From the NCBI RefSeq assembly GCF_025833875.1, contig NZ_JAOYOD010000001.1:434001-498000 (forward strand): DNA of 64,000 nucleotides, in the 5' to 3' direction. Shown piece after piece: positions 61,712-64,000 of the stretch. Source of the DNA: Reichenbachiella ulvae (GTDB taxonomy: Bacteria; Bacteroidota; Bacteroidia; Cytophagales; Cyclobacteriaceae). Under the pieces are notes generated by a model. That model made no database searches. It was not told the origin of the DNA and saw only the letters and a list, made by a program, of their open reading frames with translations. Position 1 is the stretch's first letter. Each line of letters begins with the position of its first letter. The translations under genes and the position numbers were made by a program.

Positions 61712-64000
61712 TCATCTACTCATGAGCATTTCATCTTTCTCTAGTTTATGATTGATGTCCATCAGTATTGCATCCAAATCATTAGATTGATTTTGGATTA
61801 GTAGCAACAATTCATGGGTTTCCTCTTTGGTTCTGTCTTTCTCAAAGAGTTGAATGATGCCTTTGATATTAGCCACTGGTACGCGTAGGTTATGAGCATT
61901 GATAAAGGCGTATTCTGCTAATTTCTTATTTTTCAGTATTAGTTCGTTGGTTCGTTTTTGAACGGTTTCTTCCAGATGCTCATTTACATCTTTTAGTTCT
62001 TGATTCAAGTCCTTAAGGGCTTCATTGAAAGTAAGAAGTTTCTGAGCTTGTCGGGAGATTTGTTTGTTTTTAATTTCTAATTCTTCTGTTCCTTGTTTTA
62101 CTTTTTCTTTCAGGTAGGTCCGCTGAGCTTGCAAATACGAGGTTCTGTATTTTACAATGAAATAGACAATAAGGATCGTAAAGATCACTGCAAGTGTGTA
62201 GGCCCACCAGGTAAGCCACCAGGGTGGAAGTACAGTTATGTGAAGTTTTACACCTTCTTCATTCCAGATTCCATCATTGTTGGCAGATTTAACTCTAAAC
62301 ACATATTCTCCTGGAGCGAGATTGGAGTAAGCCGCGTTTTTTTGAGTTCCCACATAGTTCCAATCCTCTTCGAGACCTTCTAGTTTGAAGGCAAATTGAT
62401 TTTGGTCAGACCGGGTGTAGTTAAGGGAGGTGTATTCAAATGAAAACACATTTTGATTGTAATCAAGGGAGAGGTGATTAGTAACAGAGATATGTTCTTT
62501 CAGAGGGGAATTTTCAGAGTCGATCTCCACCTTTTTATTAAAAATCTTAAAATCAGTCAAATAAACAGGGGGGATGTGAGGGTTGTAAAATATGCTATCG
62601 GGATGGAAAATATTGAATCCATTCATCCCACCAAAAATCAATTCACCAGTGCTTAATTTTTTTGCCGAAAACCGGATGAATTTCTTGCCCTGAAGTCCGT
62701 CATTGACATTGAAGGTAGCAGTCTCTAAACTGATTGGGTCAAATCGGGTGAGTCCATCGGCTGTGCCCAGCCAAAGATGTCCATTGTGGTCTTCTACTAT
62801 CGAGGCGATGACATTGGAACCCAACCCATCGCGAGTGGTATAAGTGGTGAATGTGTCCTTGGTTTTATTTCGCTTGACGAGCCCTCCGTCCGTTGCAATC
62901 CAGAGATTGCCATTCCGATCTTCTATTACCTGGTTGACGTTGTTGTTGGGTAGGGCAGAGGAGTCATTTTCCTGTGCTTTGTATTGTACAAAGTAACCTT
63001 CATCACCTTCTTGGCGAATGAACTTAATTAAACCAAAAGAATCAGTGCCTAACCAAATGTTATTATCACTGTCTTCAAAAACCGAGATGATCAAAACTGC
63101 CGGAGATCCATTATCTTGATCTTTGATAAAATAGGTTTTGAATGATTTATCCTTGACATTGTATTTACTCAACCCTACTCCGTAATTGGCCGTCCATATA
63201 TTGCCTTCATGGTCTTTGATCAGGCAAAAGTGATTTGAGCTAAGAGAATCTGGGTAGTTTTCTAAATGGAGCGGTTCGAAGATCATTTTGTCTCTGTCTT
63301 TTAAAACACAGATTCCACCTCCCCAAGTCCCTATCATGAGCTGACCCGCCTCATTTTCGCATAAGCTTAGCATCGCGTCAGAACTTGGACTATTAGGATC
63401 CCTTGAGTGTGTATAGCTTTTAAAGGATTGTTCACTTCTATTAAAATAATTGAGTCCTCCACCGTCAGTGGCTATCCAGATGTTGCCAGAGTCATCTTCT
63501 GAAAATGATCGAGCGATATTGCTGCTTAAACTGTTGTAATCGCCCGGTCGATTGAAGTAATGAGCGAATTTGGCGTGATATTTATCGTAGTAATTGATGC
63601 CCTGTAGTGCTGTGCCGATCCAGATTCTTTCTTGACGATCTTCATTTATACACCAAATGGAATTGTGAGATAAACTATTGGCTTGCCTGGGATCGTTAGT
63701 GTAGTAGTAGAAGTTGCCCTCCTTTCGATTGAAAATATGAAGCCCTCCATTTTCATTGCCCACCCATAATCGTTTTTTACTATCGAGGAAAATATCAAAG
63801 ATTTCATTGTTTCCCAGACTATTGGGGTCATTGGCATCATGGAGGTATTGTTGGGTTGAAAGGGTTTGTTCATCTGTTATTTCTGCTAAAAAAAGTCCAT
63901 TGCCTTTGGTGCCAATCCATATTTTACCATCATAATCTTTCTCTAATGTCCATACCACTGCCCACCTATTGGAGCCTTTGATCATTCCTAAATCTGACAT
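61712..64000 (-). CDS. Two-component-type sensor: beta-propeller, Y_Y_Y and histidine-box domains, no ATPase (5' end outside window)
   Basis: The frame is open to the window edge, so the N terminus is missing; 762 residues are visible. Residues 1-490 hold many Reg_prop propeller repeats (IWIATDGGGLNYF, LWLGTADGLTRF). A Y_Y_Y domain (about 520-600; AFKLEGLEEDWNYVG) and one membrane helix (about 606-626) follow. A coiled coil then leads to a DHp-like pair with AFINAHNLRVPVANIKGI. The protein stops 65 residues later, and no HATPase or receiver domain follows. The relatives known as hybrid two-component systems regulate glycan use, but this one cannot phosphorylate itself. Confidence 0.88.
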   Translation of the reverse strand: MSDLGMIKGSNRWAVVWTLEKDYDGKIWIGTKGNGLFLAEITDEQTLSTQQYLHDANDPNSLGNNEIFDIFLDSKKRLWVGNENGGLHIFNRKEGNFYYYTNDPRQANSLSHNSIWCINEDRQERIWIGTALQGINYYDKYHAKFAHYFNRPGDYNSLSSNIARSFSEDDSGNIWIATDGGGLNYFNRSEQSFKSYTHSRDPNSPSSDAMLSLCENEAGQLMIGTWGGGICVLKDRDKMIFEPLHLENYPDSLSSNHFCLIKDHEGNIWTANYGVGLSKYNVKDKSFKTYFIKDQDNGSPAVLIISVFEDSDNNIWLGTDSFGLIKFIRQEGDEGYFVQYKAQENDSSALPNNNVNQVIEDRNGNLWIATDGGLVKRNKTKDTFTTYTTRDGLGSNVIASIVEDHNGHLWLGTADGLTRFDPISLETATFNVNDGLQGKKFIRFSAKKLSTGELIFGGMNGFNIFHPDSIFYNPHIPPVYLTDFKIFNKKVEIDSENSPLKEHISVTNHLSLDYNQNVFSFEYTSLNYTRSDQNQFAFKLEGLEEDWNYVGTQKNAAYSNLAPGEYVFRVKSANNDGIWNEEGVKLHITVLPPWWLTWWAYTLAVIFTILIVYFIVKYRTSYLQAQRTYLKEKVKQGTEELEIKNKQISRQAQKLLTFNEALKDLNQELKDVNEHLEETVQKRTNELILKNKKLAEYAFINAHNLRVPVANIKGIIQLFEKDRTKEETHELLLLIQNQSNDLDAILMDINHKLEKDEMLMSR

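Noticed and set aside
1..64000. tRNA or rRNA genes
   Set aside because: I scanned the intergenic regions by eye and saw no cloverleaf or rRNA segment; a tRNAscan run would settle it.

Overview
The window looks like chromosome of a gliding marine Bacteroidota, most likely order Cytophagales (Reichenbachiella/Flammeovirgaceae-like). The evidence is three large exported proteins with type IX secretion (T9SS) tails or a gliding-motility-type C-terminal domain, a PorP/SprF protein, several exact TAnnTTTG -7 promoter elements, and housekeeping proteins of Bacteroidota type. The species call is inference. Most of the window is a single-copy chromosomal backbone of moderate GC. Two accessory stretches (about 26.7-27.2 kb and 48-58 kb) are different in texture.

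Layout. 1-8.5 kb: the C-terminal part of an AddB/RecB-like nuclease, an exported TPR-CHAT protease-like protein, an SDR oxidoreductase, glnS and rpe. 8.6-13.6 kb: a glycerolipid acyltransferase overlapping gpsA (phospholipid head synthesis), an AT-rich GT-C type membrane protein, and a DHH phosphoesterase. 13.6-23.8 kb: an EEP-family nuclease, an M48 protease, an HTTM membrane protein, and a divergent PorP/SprF plus giant T9SS-exported protein pair. 23.4-26.7 kb: a small exported Ig-like protein, a Nudix hydrolase, and a two-gene carbohydrate unit (CBM9-like plus GHL10-like). 27.2-33.8 kb: a Crp/Fnr regulator operon, fabF, a SulP transporter and a glycerophosphodiesterase. 33.9-40.7 kb: T9SS-tailed exported proteins, an EamA transporter, a GH2-like jelly-roll protein and a retropepsin-like protein. 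40.7-47.9 kb: a two-component system, map, DUF1684, a YdcF-like protein, a universal stress protein and a cold-shock protein.

48-58 kb is a mosaic. It holds small AT-rich orphan genes bounded by attC-like imperfect palindromes, which suggests an integron-type cassette cluster with no visible integrase. One cassette encodes an Mrr-like restriction endonuclease. It also holds broken genes (an antitoxin with a nonsense codon, the 5' end of a REP-associated transposase), REP-like palindromes and a GC-rich structured element. Inside it is a more GC-rich block with a chemotaxis receptor, an S10 carboxypeptidase, and a 22-unit array of degenerate 21-bp repeats just upstream of an uncharacterised helical protein.

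The most unusual signal is the pair of degenerate 21-bp tandem arrays (26697-26927 and 53198-53659). They share period, orientation and a T-R-C-A-R anchor although their sequences have diverged. One lies in the presumed 3' UTR of a glycoside-hydrolase operon and ends before an IS256-family remnant and an intrinsic terminator. The other forms the leader of the helical-protein gene. 21 bp is two helical turns of B-DNA, so every unit would show the same face. The function is unknown.

58.5-64 kb: an exported alpha/beta hydrolase fused to DUF3237, a type-B carboxylesterase lipoprotein, a MITE-like inverted repeat, and a large beta-propeller sensor that ends after its histidine-box helix pair and has no ATPase domain.
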